Made by a program: the position numbers and the translations under genes. From Paenibacillus profundus (lineage in GTDB: Bacteria > Bacillota > Bacilli > Paenibacillales > Paenibacillaceae): 54,538 bases of DNA. Positions 54,326 to 54,538 of the stretch are shown one piece after another. Below the pieces are notes generated by a model. It saw nothing but the letters and a program-made list of their open reading frames with translations, was not told where the DNA came from and searched no databases. The first letter of the stretch is position 1, and every line of letters starts with the position of its first letter. Where the stretch lies: positions 1 to 54,538 of the forward strand of contig NZ_JAJNBZ010000013.1 of NCBI RefSeq assembly GCF_021369635.1, read 5' to 3'.

Positions 54326-54384
54326 AACAAAAAGCCCGGAACGATTCCCGCGCATCTACGCACGTACTGTGAACCGTCCCGGGC
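54326..54384 (-). terminator. intrinsic terminator of a gene beyond the right edge
   Basis: On the minus strand GCCCGGGACGGTT and AATCGTTCCGGGC form a long stem followed by TTTTTGTTGTTG. It lies upstream of the MoxR gene, so it would end a leftward transcript from outside the window. Confidence 0.65.
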
Positions 54385-54430
54385 CGTTCTAGCATTAGTC
54401 TCGCCCAAAATAATAGTTTATAAACCTGCT

Positions 54431-54538
54431 AGAGGATGTTTAAAATGGACTCATTTGATAACGATGCTGCACTGATAGTATTTCGGCTTCGAAACTCGGA
54501 TTCATGTGGAAACTCCGGTACTCACGTAGGTTTCCCCT
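54431..54538. repeat. partial copy of the MITE-like element at the window end
   Basis: AGAGGATGTTTAAAATGGAC and the following CATTTGATAACGATGC parallel the start of the element at 6645 (AGAGGTTGTTCAAAAAGTC). The rest of the element, if complete, lies beyond the right edge. Confidence 0.4.

Overview
The window looks like a chromosomal segment of an endospore-forming member of the Bacillota, most likely Paenibacillus or a close relative. The reasons are strong AGGAGG-type ribosome binding sites, sigma-A promoters with near-consensus -35/-10 boxes, a Bacillus-type rRNA leader (tandem promoters plus boxA), a complete Bacillus-style inositol (iol) gene set, PadR, LacI and XRE-cupin regulators, and a short repeat I associate with Paenibacillus from memory. 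No phage, plasmid or CRISPR locus is visible. The genus is inferred, not proven.

Layout. 1-250: two promoters and the boxA of an rRNA operon read leftward, whose 16S gene lies beyond base 1. 494-2477: a decayed ECF sigma factor and a membrane-anchored TPR/carboxypeptidase-regulatory-like protein. 2804-16711: an inositol catabolic region. The leftward operon is iolC-iolJ-iolA-iolD-iolE-dehydrogenase-sodium symporter, and the rightward unit is iolG-iolB followed by a LacI-type regulator. Both promoters carry the same AAGCGCTT operator, and the leftward one also has a catabolite-repression site. A separate sugar isomerase gene (2804-3676) has its own palindromic operator. 17200-25800: a leftward group of seven genes headed by a guanine-class riboswitch: purine permease, alpha/beta hydrolase, a four-gene polyamine-type ABC importer and adenine deaminase. 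No complete terminator is evident between them, so the importer may carry purine-related compounds.

26033-27448: four small rightward genes for a coiled-coil protein, a collagen-like protein, a glycine-Asp/Asn repeat protein and a glycine-linker/helical protein. I cannot assign them to a known system, and this is the best candidate here for something undescribed. 27685-28999: a PadR regulator and a CPBP membrane protease. 29071-30612: guaA. 30710-31502: an AraC regulator remnant and a probable spore-surface protein.

31672-37362: a complete leftward oligopeptide/dipeptide ABC importer. 37934-42770: a leftward carbohydrate ABC importer without an ATPase, preceded by a separate Gfo/Idh dehydrogenase gene. 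43629-46618: the threonine catabolic pair kbl-tdh and a divergent XRE-cupin regulator. 46707-49024: a LacI regulator and a ChbG/YdjC deacetylase with an unusual basic tail. 49137-54272: a leftward MoxR ATPase, DUF58 protein and transglutaminase membrane protein operon. Copies or fragments of one short terminal-inverted-repeat element occur at about 6645, 15641, 35585 and 54431.
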